DNA of 64,000 nt from Voacanga thouarsii (taxonomy: Eukaryota; Streptophyta; Magnoliopsida; Gentianales; Apocynaceae). Positions 11,605 through 22,559 of the stretch are shown one piece after another. Numbering within the stretch: position 1 is the first letter of the stretch; each line of letters opens with the position of its first letter. Where the stretch lies: assembly GCA_026120185.1 (NCBI GenBank), contig JANUWF010001165.1:2790001-2854000 (forward strand), written 5' to 3'. The position numbers were made by a program, and so were the translations under genes. Under the pieces are notes generated by a model. That model saw only the letters and a program-made list of their open reading frames with translations. It was not told the origin of the DNA and did no database searches.

Positions 11605-11679
11605 TTGTAAAGGAGAGAATTTATGATAACTAGCTGGTCTTATGCGTACAAGTGTTGCAGCATGTAAAATAGCATGTCC

Positions 11680-12729
11680 CTAAGCAGATGTTGGAAGATT
11701 TGTTTTCATTAATAATGGTCTAGCAATTAATTGTAATCGTTTAATCAAAGATTCAGCAAGACCATTTTGTGTGTGAACATGAGTTACAGGATGTTCAACA
11801 TTAATCCCCATTGACATGCAATATGCATCAAAAGCATATGATGAAAATTCACCAGTATTATCCAAACGGATATTTTTAATGTGATGGTTAGGAAATTGTT
11901 CTTGTAATTTAATTATTTGAGCAAGTAATCTCGCAAACGCCAGGTTGCGAGTAGATAATAAACATACATGTGACCATCGGGATGATGCATTAATTAAGAC
12001 CATAAAATATTTGAACGGTCCACATGGTGGATCAATAGGTCCATAAATATCTCCGTGAATCCGTTCGAGAAATGTAGGACTTTCAGCTCCTACTTTTACT
12101 GGTGATGGTTTAACAATTAATTTTCCTAGGGAACATGCAATACATGCGAATTTTTGTGATGTTAATATCCTTTTATTTTTTAAAGGATGACCATGCGTAT
12201 TCTCAATGATTCTTCTCATTATGGTAGATCCCGGATGACCAAACCGGTCATGCCAAATGCTAAAAGTAATAGGATCAATAAACTTCTGGTTTACTAGATG
12301 ATGAATTTCAATTGTACGTATTTTTACAAAATATAGGCCAGTAGAAAAAGACGGTAGTTTTTCTAATACAGATTTCTTACCCAAATGCATTTGAGTAATA
12401 AAAAGATACTCAATCACATTTTCCTCATTTGTTTCAACATGATACCCATTTCTGCGGATATCTTTAAAACTCAATAAATTTCTTCTGGATTTTGAGGAAA
12501 ATAGTGCCTTATTAATAATAATTGTTGTTCCTTTAGGCAACAATATACTAGCTCTTCCGGAGCCCTCAATCACATTTGCACTACCGTTTATCGTATAAAT
12601 ATTTATTTCTCCCATTTTGAGATCAGAAAAATATTTCTCATTTTTTAGTATGGTGTGTGTAGTTCCACTATCAATAATGCATACATCATCATTAACAACA
12701 GCTATCTGAACACAAATATATATATACAA
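11680..12729 (-). pseudogene. Copia-1 protease and integrase
   Basis: 349 codons. The aspartic protease motif CIIDSGTTHTILKN is near the start. The integrase zinc-binding HHCC domain follows (WHDRFGHPG ... ACIACSLGK), then the catalytic core with HGDIYGPIDPPCG, LDNTGEFSS and the C-terminal acidic region HVHTQNGLAESLIKRL. The Asp-Asp-Glu residues of integrase appear to be kept. The minus-strand sequence just before the protease reads TTTGTGTTCAG, like a plant 3' splice site, so an intron may separate gag from pol. Confidence 0.92.
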
Positions 12730-12799
12730 ACGTAAATATTATTAAAATAGAATGAAAATGAAAATACAAAAATATTAGGGTGAGGCTTTAGTTCTTCTG

Positions 12800-13859
12800 G
12801 ATACTGCCATCACCAATTAAATAGTCTATCCTACCGTTTGGGTGTTCAAAAAAATCCGATACATCTATATGGGTAATATTGATATTAAGATCTTCAGGAT
12901 CAATATCATCATCATCAGCATCATTTTATTGGATGTTGAAAAAATTTGCTTCCACATTTTTATTTTTCAATGAAGCTTGATATAATTCAACTAAATACTT
13001 AGCCGTACGACAGTTTCATGACCAATGACTTTTCATGCCACATTTATAACATATATCCTCATGATTTTCTTCAATTTCTTTTTCTTTTCCCTTATGATCT
13101 TTTCTGTTTCATTTCAGGTGGCCCGTATTAATCACAGTTTGATTATAATTGTGATAAGGGAAATATCGAGCGTGTCTACGACCATAACCACGACCACGGC
13201 CATGGCCACGACCACGACTATAACGATGGCTTCTGTTAGAGCCAACAACATTCACTTCTGGGAGTGCTGTTGAGCCAGTTGGTCTGGCTTCATGATTTCT
13301 CAATAACAACTCATTATTCTTCTATGCAATGAGGAGGGCAGTAATTAAATATGTAAATTTTGTATACCCCTTTTCTCGATATTGTTGCCGCAGGACAATA
13401 TTTGAGGCATGAAAAGTGGAGAATGTCTTCTCCAACATATCTTCATCAGTCACTTTTTCTCCGCATAATTTTAATTGAGATGTAATTTTATACATTGCGG
13501 AGCTATATTCATTCACGGTTTTAAAATCTTGCAACCTCAGGTGTAACCATTCATACCGTGCAGTGGGTAGTACGACCATCTTCAGGTGGTCAAATCTTTC
13601 TTTTAAATTTATCCACAGGACATATGGATCTTTTTCGGTAAGATATTTCATTTTCAAATTTTCATCGAGATGACGACGAATAAAAATCAAAGCTTTAGCC
13701 TTGTGTTGTGCAGATGCATTATTATTTGCTTGAATAGTTTCACTAAGGCCTTCAATATTTAGATGCATTTCTGCATCGAGAACCTATGACATATAATTTT
13801 TTCCAGAAATATCAAGGGCTACAAATTCGAGTTTAGCGAGATTAGCCATAGAGATCAAT
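12800..13859 (-). pseudogene. Copia-1 Gag (UBN2-type capsid plus zinc knuckle)
   Basis: ATG at 13859 opens MANLAKLEFVALDISGKNYM, then a TAG replaces the Trp codon that Copia-2 still has (SWVLD). Frame 13768-13322 encodes the capsid (FIRRHLDENLKMKYL, ARYEWLHLRLQDFKTVNEYS, CGEKVTDEDMLEKTFSTFH). A Gly/Arg-rich stretch (13250-13180) and a CCHC knuckle of type CYKCGMKSHWS, with a stop before NC, follow. Ends near 12800 with the acidic IDPEDLNINITHIDVSDFF segment. Gag packages element RNA in virus-like particles. Broken by at least four stops. Confidence 0.9.
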
Positions 13860-13929
13860 AAATGCGTACCTGTCTTCTGGTTTTGTTAACGGCAGAAACT
13901 CGTGCTTAGTCTTCTGGCTTTTGTACCGG

Positions 13930-13950
13930 TAGAGACTCGTGCTGATAACG
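13930..13950 (-). other. Copia-1 primer-binding-site region
   Basis: Directly after the 5' LTR the minus strand reads cgttatcagcacgagtctc. It is the same in Copia-2 (19528 downwards). It resembles only part of the usual TGGTATCAGAGC primer site, so the exact tRNA primer is uncertain. Confidence 0.55.
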
Positions 13951-14303
13951 TGTTATAAAATTAGGGTAGTGTTAGAATAAAATCTTCACACTACACACTA
14001 ATAAAACTCTAACTATTTTGCACAAGAATTTCTCTCTTTCTCTTCTCTCACAATTTTCTCTAATCTTTCTTTCACTAATATTTCTTTCACAAAATGATGG
14101 TGTCTTACAAGCTTAGAGAATAGCTCTATTTATAGAGCTCTAATTAGTGGAATACATCATGGCATACATCATCTTCCACTAATATCAATTAGTGGTGTCT
14201 CCACTAAATTGTGGATATCCATAAAAATCTTCTATAATAATTCACATAAATCCATAATTAGTAGAACCTCTACTAATTAATAAAGATTCTAATAATTCAT
14301 AAC
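13951..14303 (-). repeat. Copia-1 5' LTR, interrupted one base before its end
   Basis: 353 bases starting tgttataaaatt and ending attcataac. Copia-2 begins at the next base. The missing terminal A, preceded by the duplicated ataac, is found at 19881-19886. Contains two copies of the 15-base unit that the 3' LTR has once. Confidence 0.93.
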
Positions 14304-14655
14304 TGTTATAAAATTAGGGTAGTGTTAGAATAAAATCTACACACTACACACTAAGAGAATTCTAACTATTCTTTGCACAAGAATTTCTCTTCAAACTTCT
14401 CTCTTTCTTTCTCTAATCTTTCTTTCACTAATCTTTCTTTCACAAAATGATGGTGTATTACAAGCTTAGAGAATAGCTCTATTTATAGAGCTCTAATTAG
14501 TGGATTACATCATGGCATACATCATCTTCCACTAATCTTAATTAGTGGTGTCTCCACTAAATGGTGGACATCTATAAAAATCTTCTAATAATTCACATAA
14601 ATCCATAATTAGTGGAGCCTCCACTAATTAATAAATATTCCAATAATTCATAATA
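14304..14655 (-). repeat. Copia-2 3' LTR
   Basis: 352 bases; followed on the plus strand by the polypurine tract complement ctcccccttgg at 14656-14666, identical to Copia-1. Confidence 0.93.
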
Positions 14656-14779
14656 CTCCCCCTTGGATGTCCATCCATTACATAAAGAATATGCCTCGTT
14701 AAAACCTTACTAGATAAAAACCCAGTGGGAAAAAAATCTAGTGAAGGAAAAAGAGTACACTATTCTATATGTCTATTTA

Positions 14780-16300
14780 TTACTCCCCCTGATGAGATGA
14801 TTCCTTTAAATCTTTAAACCGACGCATACCGATTTTATATCTCAATTTTTCAAATGTTGCAGTCGGTAAAGTCTTCGTGAAAATATCTGCGAGGTTATCA
14901 CATGACCGAATTTGTAGCACATCAATTTCACCTTTCTTACGGAGTTCATGAGTAAAGAAGAATTTTGGTGAAATATGTTTTGTCCGATCTCCTTTAATAT
15001 ATCCTCCTCGTAATTGAGTTATGCAAGCTGCATTGTCTTCATAAAGAGGAGTTGGAATACCTTTGATTCATGATAATCCACAACTTTCTCAGATATAATG
15101 AATCATGGATCTTAGCCATACACATTCTCGACTTACTTCATGAATGGCTATAATTTCAGCATGATTTGAAGAAGTAGCTGCTATAGATTGTTTCGTAGAA
15201 CGCCATGATATATCAGTATTTCCACATGTAAATAGATAGCCCGTTTGAGAACGTGCTTTATGTGGATCGGATAAATAACCAGCATATGCATAACCTATCA
15301 ATGTTGGATTGGTTTTATTTGAATAAAATAATCCGAGATCAATTGTACCTTGGAGATATCGAAGGACTTGTTTAATTCCATTCCAATGTCGTCGTGTTGG
15401 TGAAGAACTAAATCTTGCTAATAAATTGACGAGTAAAAGCAATATCGGGTCGTGTATTATTAGCAAGATACATCAATGCACCAATTGCACTTGAGATATG
15501 GTACTTCGGGACCAAGGAGTTCTTCATCATTTTCTTGAGGTCGGAAAGGATCTTTATCCACATTTAATGATCGGACGATCATTGGAATACTCAATGGATG
15601 TGCTTTGTCCATGTAAAATCTTTTTAGCACTTTTCTTGTATATGTTGATTGATGAATAAATGTTCCACTCTCCAAATGTTCAATTTGTAAACCAAGGCAA
15701 AATTTGGTTTTACCAAAATCCTTGATTTCGAATTCTCTTTTTAAATAATCAATTGTTTCTTGGAGCTCTTCGGGAGTTCCAATAAGATTAATATCATCAA
15801 CATATATAGCTAATATCACAAATTTAGAACCAGATTTCTTAATAAAAACACATGGACATACCTGGTCATTTTTAAATCCCGCTTTCAATAAATATTCACT
15901 AAGACGTGTGAACCACATGCGCCCAGATTGCTTCGGACCATATAATGATTTACGCAACTTGATGGAGTAATTTTCACGAGGATAATGTTTATATGCTTCG
16001 AGGCATATGAAATCCTTCGGGGATTTTCATGTAAACATCATTTTCTAAATTTCCATACAAGTAAGCGAGTGACAACATCTAATAGGCGCATATCTATCTT
16101 TTCATGTCTTGCCAAGCGATAAGATATCGGAGTGTAATAGCATCAACAACGGGAGAATAAGTTTCATCATAATCAATACCTGGTCTTTGTGAAAAACCTT
16201 GGGCTACTAATCGCGCTTTATATCGAACGATTTCACTCTTTTCATTGCGCTTTCGCACAAATATCCATTTGTAGCCAACGGGTTTTACACCTTACGGTGT
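14780..16300 (-). pseudogene. Copia-2 reverse transcriptase and RNase H
   Basis: Frames 15957-15460 and 15466-15089 match the Copia-1 RT and RNase H, including ILAIYVDDINLIGTPEEL and the QSTYTRKVLKRF segment, which is closer to the family pattern than that of Copia-1. Differences that break it: GLKQ reads GPKQ (15929-15940), GYADAG reads GYAYAG, losing an active-site Asp (near 15281), and several one-base insertions. Each lies at a position where Copia-1 has CAG or CTG. The reading frame might therefore be more intact in the real genome than in this sequence. Confidence 0.88.
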
Positions 16301-16639
16301 TCGGACTGCGAGTCCGAAGACTTCACGTTTTGCCGGTGCATTTAACTCCGATTGAATCGCATCTTTCCATTGCGGCCAATCTTTTCTATGCCGACATTCA
16401 TCAAGCGATATTGGTTCGGGATCATCATTATCTGTGTAACATCAAGAGATATATTGTATGCAAATATATTATCAATAACGGTTTCTATCCGATTCCAACT
16501 TCTACCGGAAGTGGTATAATTGATAGAAATTTCGGTGTTACTTTCATCAACTTACGGTTCTTTGTCATCGGTTCTCTCTTGGTCTTTATCATTCTTTTCT
16601 TCAATATGATCTTACGGATCATTTAATCCTCTTTTCTTT

Positions 16640-17811
16640 CGAGGATTTTTATCTTTAGAACCAAGAGGTCGGCCACGCTTACGGCGTGTTTTTGACTCAG
16701 CGACTATAGGTATAATATTTTGTTCTGCTGGAACTTCAATTCGAATAGGAGCATTTATAGGCTGGAATATGCGATTTTGTAACTCTTACGGAGTCAACAA
16801 AAGCGTACGGCATTTGATTTGCAATGCTTTGCAAATGAATTATCTTTTGAACTTCAAGTTCACATGCGCTTGTGCGCGGATCAAGATAATTTAATGATGT
16901 TGTCCAAGCAAGATCCTTTTTATCTTGTTTTGGTTCTCCCCTAATTTAGGGAATAATGATTCATCAAAATGACAATCGGCAAATCTTGCTTGTGAATACA
17001 TCTCTGTCGGGGGTTCAACATACACGATAATAGAGGGAGAATCATATCCAACGTATATCCCCTTTCTTCTTTGAGGACCCATCTTTGTACGTTGGTTTGG
17101 TGCAATTGGAATATATACTGACACACCCAAAAATTCTTAAATGAGCAATATTTGGTTCGACCCAAAAGCCAATTGCAAAGGAGAGAATTTATGATAACTA
17201 GCTGGTCTTATACGTACAAGTGTTGCGGCATGTAGAATAGCATGTCCCCGAGGCGGATGTTGGGAGATTTGTTTTCATTAATAATGGTCTAGCAATTAAT
17301 TGTAATCGTTTAATCAAAGATTCGACAAGACCATTACGTGTGTGAACATGAGCTACGGGATGTTCAACATTAATCCCAATTGACATGCAATATGCATCAA
17401 AAGCATGTGATGAAAATTCACCGACATTATCCAAACGGATATTTTTAATGTGATGGTCGGAAATTGTGCTCGTAATTTAATTATTTGAGCAAGTAATCTC
17501 GCAAACGCCGGGTTGCGAGTAGATAATAAACATACATGTGACCATCGGGATGATGCATCAATTAAGACCATAAAATATTTGAACGGTCCACATGGTGGAT
17601 CAATAGGTCCACAAATATCTCCGTGAATCCGTTCGAGAAATGTAGGACTTTCGGCTCCTACTTTTGCTGGTGATGGTTTAACAATTAATTTTCCTAGGGA
17701 ACATGCGGTACATGCGAATTTTTCTGATGTTAATATCCTTTTATTTTTTAAAGGATGACCATGTGTATTCTCAATGATTCTTCTCATCATGGTAGATCCC
17801 GGATGACCCAA
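16640..17811 (-). pseudogene. Copia-2 integrase core, C-terminal part and linker
   Basis: Frame 17811-17353 encodes GHPGSTMMRRIIENTHGHPL, the CxxC pair (ACTACSLGK), and core motifs HGDICGPIDPPCG and FKYFMVLIDASSRWSHVCLL. Frame 17434-17198 continues with DNVGEFSSHAFDAYC and HVHTRNGLVESLIKRL. The GKR linker and the PNQRTKMGPQRRKGIYVGYD segment lie at 17130-16891. Frame changes separate the pieces and again coincide with CAG/CTG-derived differences. Confidence 0.88.
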
Positions 17812-18290
17812 CCGGTCATGCCAAATGCTAAAAGTAATAGGATCGGTAAACTTCGGTTTACTAGATGATGAATTTCAATTGTACGTATTTTTACAAAATA
17901 TAGACCGAGTAGAAAAAGACGGCAGTTTTTCTAATACCGATTTCTTACCCAAATGCATTTGAGTAATAAAAAGATGCTCAATCCCATTTTCCTCATTTGT
18001 TTCAACATGATACCCATTTACTGCGGATATCTTTAAAACTCAATAAATTTCTTACGGATTTTGAGGAAAATAGTGCCTTATCAATAATAATTGTTGTTCC
18101 TTTAGGCAACAATATACTAGCTCTTCAGGAGCCCTCAATTACATTTGCACTACCGTTTATCGTATAAATATTTATTTCTCCCATTTTGAGATCGAGAAAA
18201 ATATTTCTCATTTTTTAGTATGGTGTGTGTAGTTCCACTATCAATAATGCATATATCATCATTAACAACAGCCATCCGAACACAAATATA
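17812..18290 (-). pseudogene. Copia-2 protease region
   Basis: Homologous to Copia-1 12729-12240. The active-site context IVELHTPY/TTHTILKN is split by a frame change near 18240. The putative 3' splice site before the protease, TTCAG in Copia-1, reads TTCGG here (18271-18280), another CAG-type difference. Confidence 0.8.
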
Positions 18291-18349
18291 TATATGTAAA
18301 CGTAAATATTATTAGAATAGAATGAAAATGAAAATACAAAAATATCGGG

Positions 18350-19428
18350 GTGAGGCTTTAGTTCTTTTGGACACTTGCCATCACCAATTAAATGGTCTAT
18401 CCTACCGTGCGGGTGTTCAAAAAAATCCGATACATCCATATGGGTAATATTGATATTAAGATCTTCGGGATCACTATCGTCATCCTCAACATTATTTATT
18501 GGATGTTGAGAAAAATTTGCTTCCACATTTTTATTTTTCAATGAAGCTTGATACAATTCAACTAAATGCTTAGCCGTACGACAGTTTCGTGACCAATGAC
18601 CTTTCATGCCACATCTATAACATATATCCTCATGCTTTTCTTCAATTTCTTTTTCTTTTCCCTTTTGATCTTTTCTGTTCCACTTCGGGTGGCGGTATTT
18701 CTCACGGTTTGATTATAATTGTGATAAGGGAAATATCGAGCGTGACTACGACCATAACCACGACCACGGCCACGGCCACGGCCACGACCACGACTATAAC
18801 GATGGCTTCTGCTGGAGCCAACAACATTCACTTACGGGAGTCTTTGTAGAGCCGGTTGGTGCAGCTTCATGATTTCTCAATAATAACTCATTATTTTTCT
18901 CTGCAATGAGGAGGGCGGTAATTAAATCTGTAAATTTTGTATACCCCTTTTCTCGATATTGTTCTTTGCGGGACAATATTCGAGGCATGAAAGGTGGAGA
19001 ATGTCTTCTCCAACATATCTTCATCGGTCACTTTTTCTCCGCATAATTTTAATTGAGATGTAATTTTATACATTGCGGAGCTATATTCATTCATGGTTTT
19101 AAAATCTTGCAACCTCGGGTGCAACCATTCATACCGTGTAGTAGGTAGTACGACCATCTTCGGGTGGTCAAATCTTTCTTTTAAATTTACCCATAGGCCA
19201 TATGGATCTTTTTCGGTAAGATATTCCATTTTCAAATTTTCATCGAGATGACGACGAATAAAAATCAAAGCTTTAGCCTTGTGTTGTGCGAGATGCACTA
19301 TTATTTGCTTGAATAGTTTCACTAAGGCCTTCGACATTTAGATGCATTTACGCATCGAGAACCCATGACATATAATTTGTTCCGGAAATATCAAGGGCTA
19401 CAAATTCGAGTTTTGCGATGTTAGCCAT
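18350..19428 (-). pseudogene. Copia-2 Gag
   Basis: ATG at 19428 opens MANIAKLEFVALDISGTNYM and keeps the Trp (SWVLD) lost in Copia-1. Then GCAGAA of Copia-1 reads GCGTAA, creating a stop. Frame 19337-18891 encodes the capsid core. A Gly/Arg-rich region lies near 18790-18720. The zinc knuckle reads CGMKGHWSRNC with its upstream Cys in place (18630-18590). The C-terminus reads DVSDFFEHPHGRIDHLIGDG. Same role as the Copia-1 Gag. Confidence 0.88.
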
Positions 19429-19528
19429 AGAGATCAATAAATGCGTACATGTCTTACGGCTTTGGTAACGGCGAAACTCGTGCTTAGTCTTACGGCTTTT
19501 GTACCGGTAGAGACTCGTGCTGATAACG

Positions 19529-19880
19529 TGTTATAAAATTAGGGTAGTGTTAGAATAAAATCTACACACTACATACTAAGAAAATTCTAACTATTCTTTG
19601 CACAAGAATTTCTCTTCAAACTTCTCTCTTTCTTTCTCTAATCTTTCTTTCACTAATCTTTCTTTCACAAAATGATGGTGTATTACAAGCTTAGAGAATA
19701 ACTCTATTTATAGAGCTCTAATTAGTGGATTACATCATGGCATACATCATCTTCCACTAATCTTAATTAGTGGTGTCTCCACTAAATGGTGGACATCCAT
19801 AAAAATCTTCTAATAATTCACATAAATCCATAATTAGTGGAGCCTCCACTAATTAATAAATATTCCAATAATTCATAATA
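19529..19880 (-). repeat. Copia-2 5' LTR
   Basis: 352 bases, starting tgttataaaatt. Preceded at lower coordinates by the same PBS-like region as Copia-1. Followed by ataaca, the displaced end of the Copia-1 LTR. Confidence 0.93.
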
Positions 19881-20069
19881 ATAACAGGTTTTATTTATTT
19901 ATTTATAATTTTTAGTGCTGTGTGTAAAAAAGGGGAAACTATTCATATTTTGACTCAAAGCCCGTTTTCCTTCGCCATATGTGTACACGCCTTTCCTCGC
20001 AGTACACTCCACTGCAGTGGCGCTTACCACCTCCGCCACCCCATCCTAACCCGGCCGTCCAGCTAGAGT

Positions 20070-20192
20070 AATACATATGTATTTATACATGATCTGAGGG
20101 AGCAGGAAGCAAAGAAAGTGGTAGAGGGTGAAAGCAGTCCGAAGAAAAAGTTTAAATTTTGGCGCTGTTAATGTAGAGCTCCTCGCAATAAG
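20070..20192 (+). promoter_or_regulatory. Candidate promoter TATA box and non-coding first exon with 5' splice site
   Basis: A GC-richer block (19980-20060) precedes a TATA-like tatttatacat (about 20078-20088). About 100 purine-rich bases then end in ataag|gtgagt, a near-perfect plant 5' splice site after 20192. T-rich intron-like DNA follows. There is no coding frame. I infer it is the first exon of a plus-strand gene. The nearest downstream coding sequence is the MAP kinase at 42380, whose ATG follows a consensus acceptor. It could instead be the relic of an unrelated gene or a non-coding RNA. Confidence 0.4.
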
Positions 20193-21785
20193 GTGAGTTC
20201 AAATTTTCAGCTGACGGATTTATAATTATGATGTTGCTGGGAGCTATTAGTTGTTGTATTTGGGTTTTGTGTATCTGATTGAATAATTGATGCAGCTTTT
20301 TATTGAATTTCTTTCCAGTCATTTGGAGTGAATTTTGAACTTCTGGTAGGGTGTTCGGGTTTTCTTGATTTCCTTGTTTTACACATGGGTTTTTCTGTAA
20401 CTCAATAGGATTTTTGACATAGCTTTTTCAGTTAATGTTACTGTTTGCACTTAACCGTATGGTTCAATTGACGATTTTTTTGGCTTAGTGCGAGAGGTAA
20501 AGCATTTGTAGGGTGAAGACAATATTTGGAGCTAAAAAGAAAGGGAAATTACATTATTTATGATCAATGAACTATTAAGACTTCATAATTGGTCTCAATG
20601 AGATGATGATCTGCTGGGTGGCAAATAGTTTTGTCAGTTATGCTCTGACATGTGATCAGAGGAAGACTGAGAAAGCTGAATGCCCAGAAGAGCAAGTTCA
20701 TCAATTGTTGGGGGAAAGAATTTCTAGCTTTATTTATCATGAAATCCGTGTTTGACCTGGCCTGAGATAGAAAAGGATGCTTCGGAATCAAGAAAGTCCA
20801 ATTGAAGTCTTAGGCTTTACCAAAACCTAAATAAATGAATGCAGAATAAAATCTAGTCCTTTGCTTTGAGGATTTTGGAAGTATTAGACAGAATTTTTTG
20901 TGTATCTAAACCTGAAAAAGGTTATGATGATAAGCATAATTTGTAGCAATAGAGGATCTAAAGAATCTATGATTATCTTTTTGACCGTAATGCTGAAGGC
21001 TTATATTGAGAATTTAAATCTTTGTTTTTAAATGAACATTTGGATTGATGTGCAAAATTGGACATTATTATGAAATTCATAAGGTACTTAAATTGAGAAA
21101 TAAAACTCCATTGAAGAACATCAAATAGTGGTGACAGTTCTGAGGTGTTGTGAAAATGTTGTCGGGATGATTTTCTTATAGGTAAAGCTTTTCTTCGTGA
21201 GAAGTGATGAATCTGTGACCTGCTGCCTTCAGGTTTATAAGTAATAGATGCCTTTTTTAAGCTTAAATATTTACATGATTATCTTCTGTTATCAATAGTT
21301 ATTTGTCATTCACTGGAGAATCATATTTTTCAAAGTCATTATTAGTAATGACCATGTTAAAGTAGAGGCATGGGAAGATAGTGGTCAGTTAGTTAACATT
21401 AGGAAGAAAGAAAGGAAACAAAGCCCACTAGAAGCACAATGGGAAAGTAATATACCTTGCATTGAATAATGGGAGTTTCAATGAAACTAATTAATATTTC
21501 ACACTAAATTCCAGATGAAAAAATCCCCGTAAAGTGATTAGAATACAAGGACAATATGGTGTACTCTTGCTTCTCTTTGTTTTTTTTTTACAGGTCTTCC
21601 TTAACCAAGTCTTAGTATTTCAGCTGCTAACATTTTTGTGAGGGATTTGCTATTGGTAATGTGCTGGTTCTTAGATCCTCAATCAATTCAGTGGAGCAAA
21701 TCCGTTATTGTTTAACGAAGCATCAATATTAATGCATTTGAGCATTCTTACCAAGGTAAACTGATATGATCTTGAGTGGTTAATT
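20193..21785 (+). other. Intron-like low-copy DNA
   Basis: T-rich, no frame above about 75 codons, no repeat visible within the window. Composition resembles plant introns, with internal acceptor-like sites such as tttctttccag near 20310. Bounded on the right by the LTR of Gypsy-C. Consistent with the left part of a long first intron. Confidence 0.4.
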
Positions 21786-22521
21786 TGTTGGGACAATGGG
21801 CTAATATCTCATCTTATATATTGGAACCAAAACAGTGGAGTTTTTGTCGCCAAAATGGAGGAAAATAACTATCTATCTACATTCTAGCAAACCCTTGAAG
21901 AATTAAGCATCAAAGACTCACAAGAATAGTAGCACGATCAACTATAGACTCACCCAAATATCTTTGAGATAACAAGGTGGTCAAGAACAAAAGAGTAGAA
22001 CTATAGGCACCCAAATAATAGAATTGAAGATAAACCTTTGTAGAACAAAACAACTAAGACCTAATTAAGAGGAACCACATTAGATTACGCAAAAGATTTA
22101 GAGAATCATTCAAATGGAGGACTAAACCCTAAGCATGGTCTTGAACAAGATGAACAAGGAGGTAAAAGACCTCTTAAGACGCTATTTTCAAATTTGAATA
22201 AAGTAAGTAGATTGTCTTGTCAAATCACAAAAAGATGTATTTATACTACCCTAGTCCTAACTAAGTGATTCCTAAGATCCTAAGACAAATTAAGGCATTA
22301 AAAGGTCTTTACAGAATGTTTAAAATAGGAAGAAACCGGAGAAAACACTAAAAATTGCAAAACAGGGGTATGAACCCTGACATGAGTTGGCGCTAGTTCC
22401 GGCACTAGGGCTGGCACTAGCTCTTTGCTAGACCACGAACCAATCTTGCTGCAGTGCACAGCCGGGGCCGGTTCAGCTGGCTTGGGCCGGCGCCGATTCT
22501 TCATTGTTGTGCCATTCTTCA
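21786..22521 (-). repeat. Gypsy-C 3' LTR
   Basis: On the minus strand it starts TGAAGAATGGCACAAC at 22521 and ends GTCCCAACA at 21786, about 736 bases with TG...CA ends. A purine-rich tract (minus strand AAAAGGGGAAGAAAAAGC, 22539-22522) lies directly before it. A promoter-like GTAGTATAAATACATC is near 22245. A GC-rich block of ggcgct/ggcgcc-type motifs occupies 22385-22500. Boundaries are inferred from one copy only. Confidence 0.6.
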
Positions 22522-22559
22522 GCTTTTTCTTCCCCTTTTGGTGTTGGCTTGAGTTTTTG

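Larger units (their letters stand above)
14304..19880 (-). mobile_element. Copia-2: young LTR retrotransposon of the same family nested in the Copia-1 LTR
   Basis: LTRs 14304-14655 and 19529-19880, both exactly 352 bases, with four differences by eye, all transitions and no indel. The 5-bp target duplication ataac lies at 14299-14303 and 19881-19885. Same internal order as Copia-1. All reading frames look shattered, yet the LTRs are almost identical. The contradiction is explained if many of the internal differences are base-calling errors at CAG/CTG sites (see findings). The ends differ from Copia-1: on the plus strand it finishes in ata rather than aca, in both LTRs. Confidence 0.93.
8751..19886 (-). 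mobile_element. Copia-1: LTR retrotransposon (Ty1/copia), minus strand, host of a nested insertion
   Basis: LTRs at 8751-9089 and 13951-14303, the last base of the second (the A of its terminal CA) displaced to 19886 by the nested Copia-2. Internal order on the minus strand: PBS-like region, gag, protease, integrase, RT, RNase H, polypurine tract, which is the Ty1/copia order. The flanking 5-bp duplication is ggctt (8746-8750) and ggttt (19887-19891), one transition apart. The two LTRs differ by roughly a dozen substitutions and a 15-base indel, so the insertion is old. Several stops and frame changes make it non-autonomous now. Confidence 0.93.

Noticed and set aside
16189..16626. A 145-codon plus-strand open frame
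   Set aside because: It lies antisense to the Copia-2 integrase/RT linker, and the homologous Copia-1 region has no such frame. It arises from the CG-type differences.
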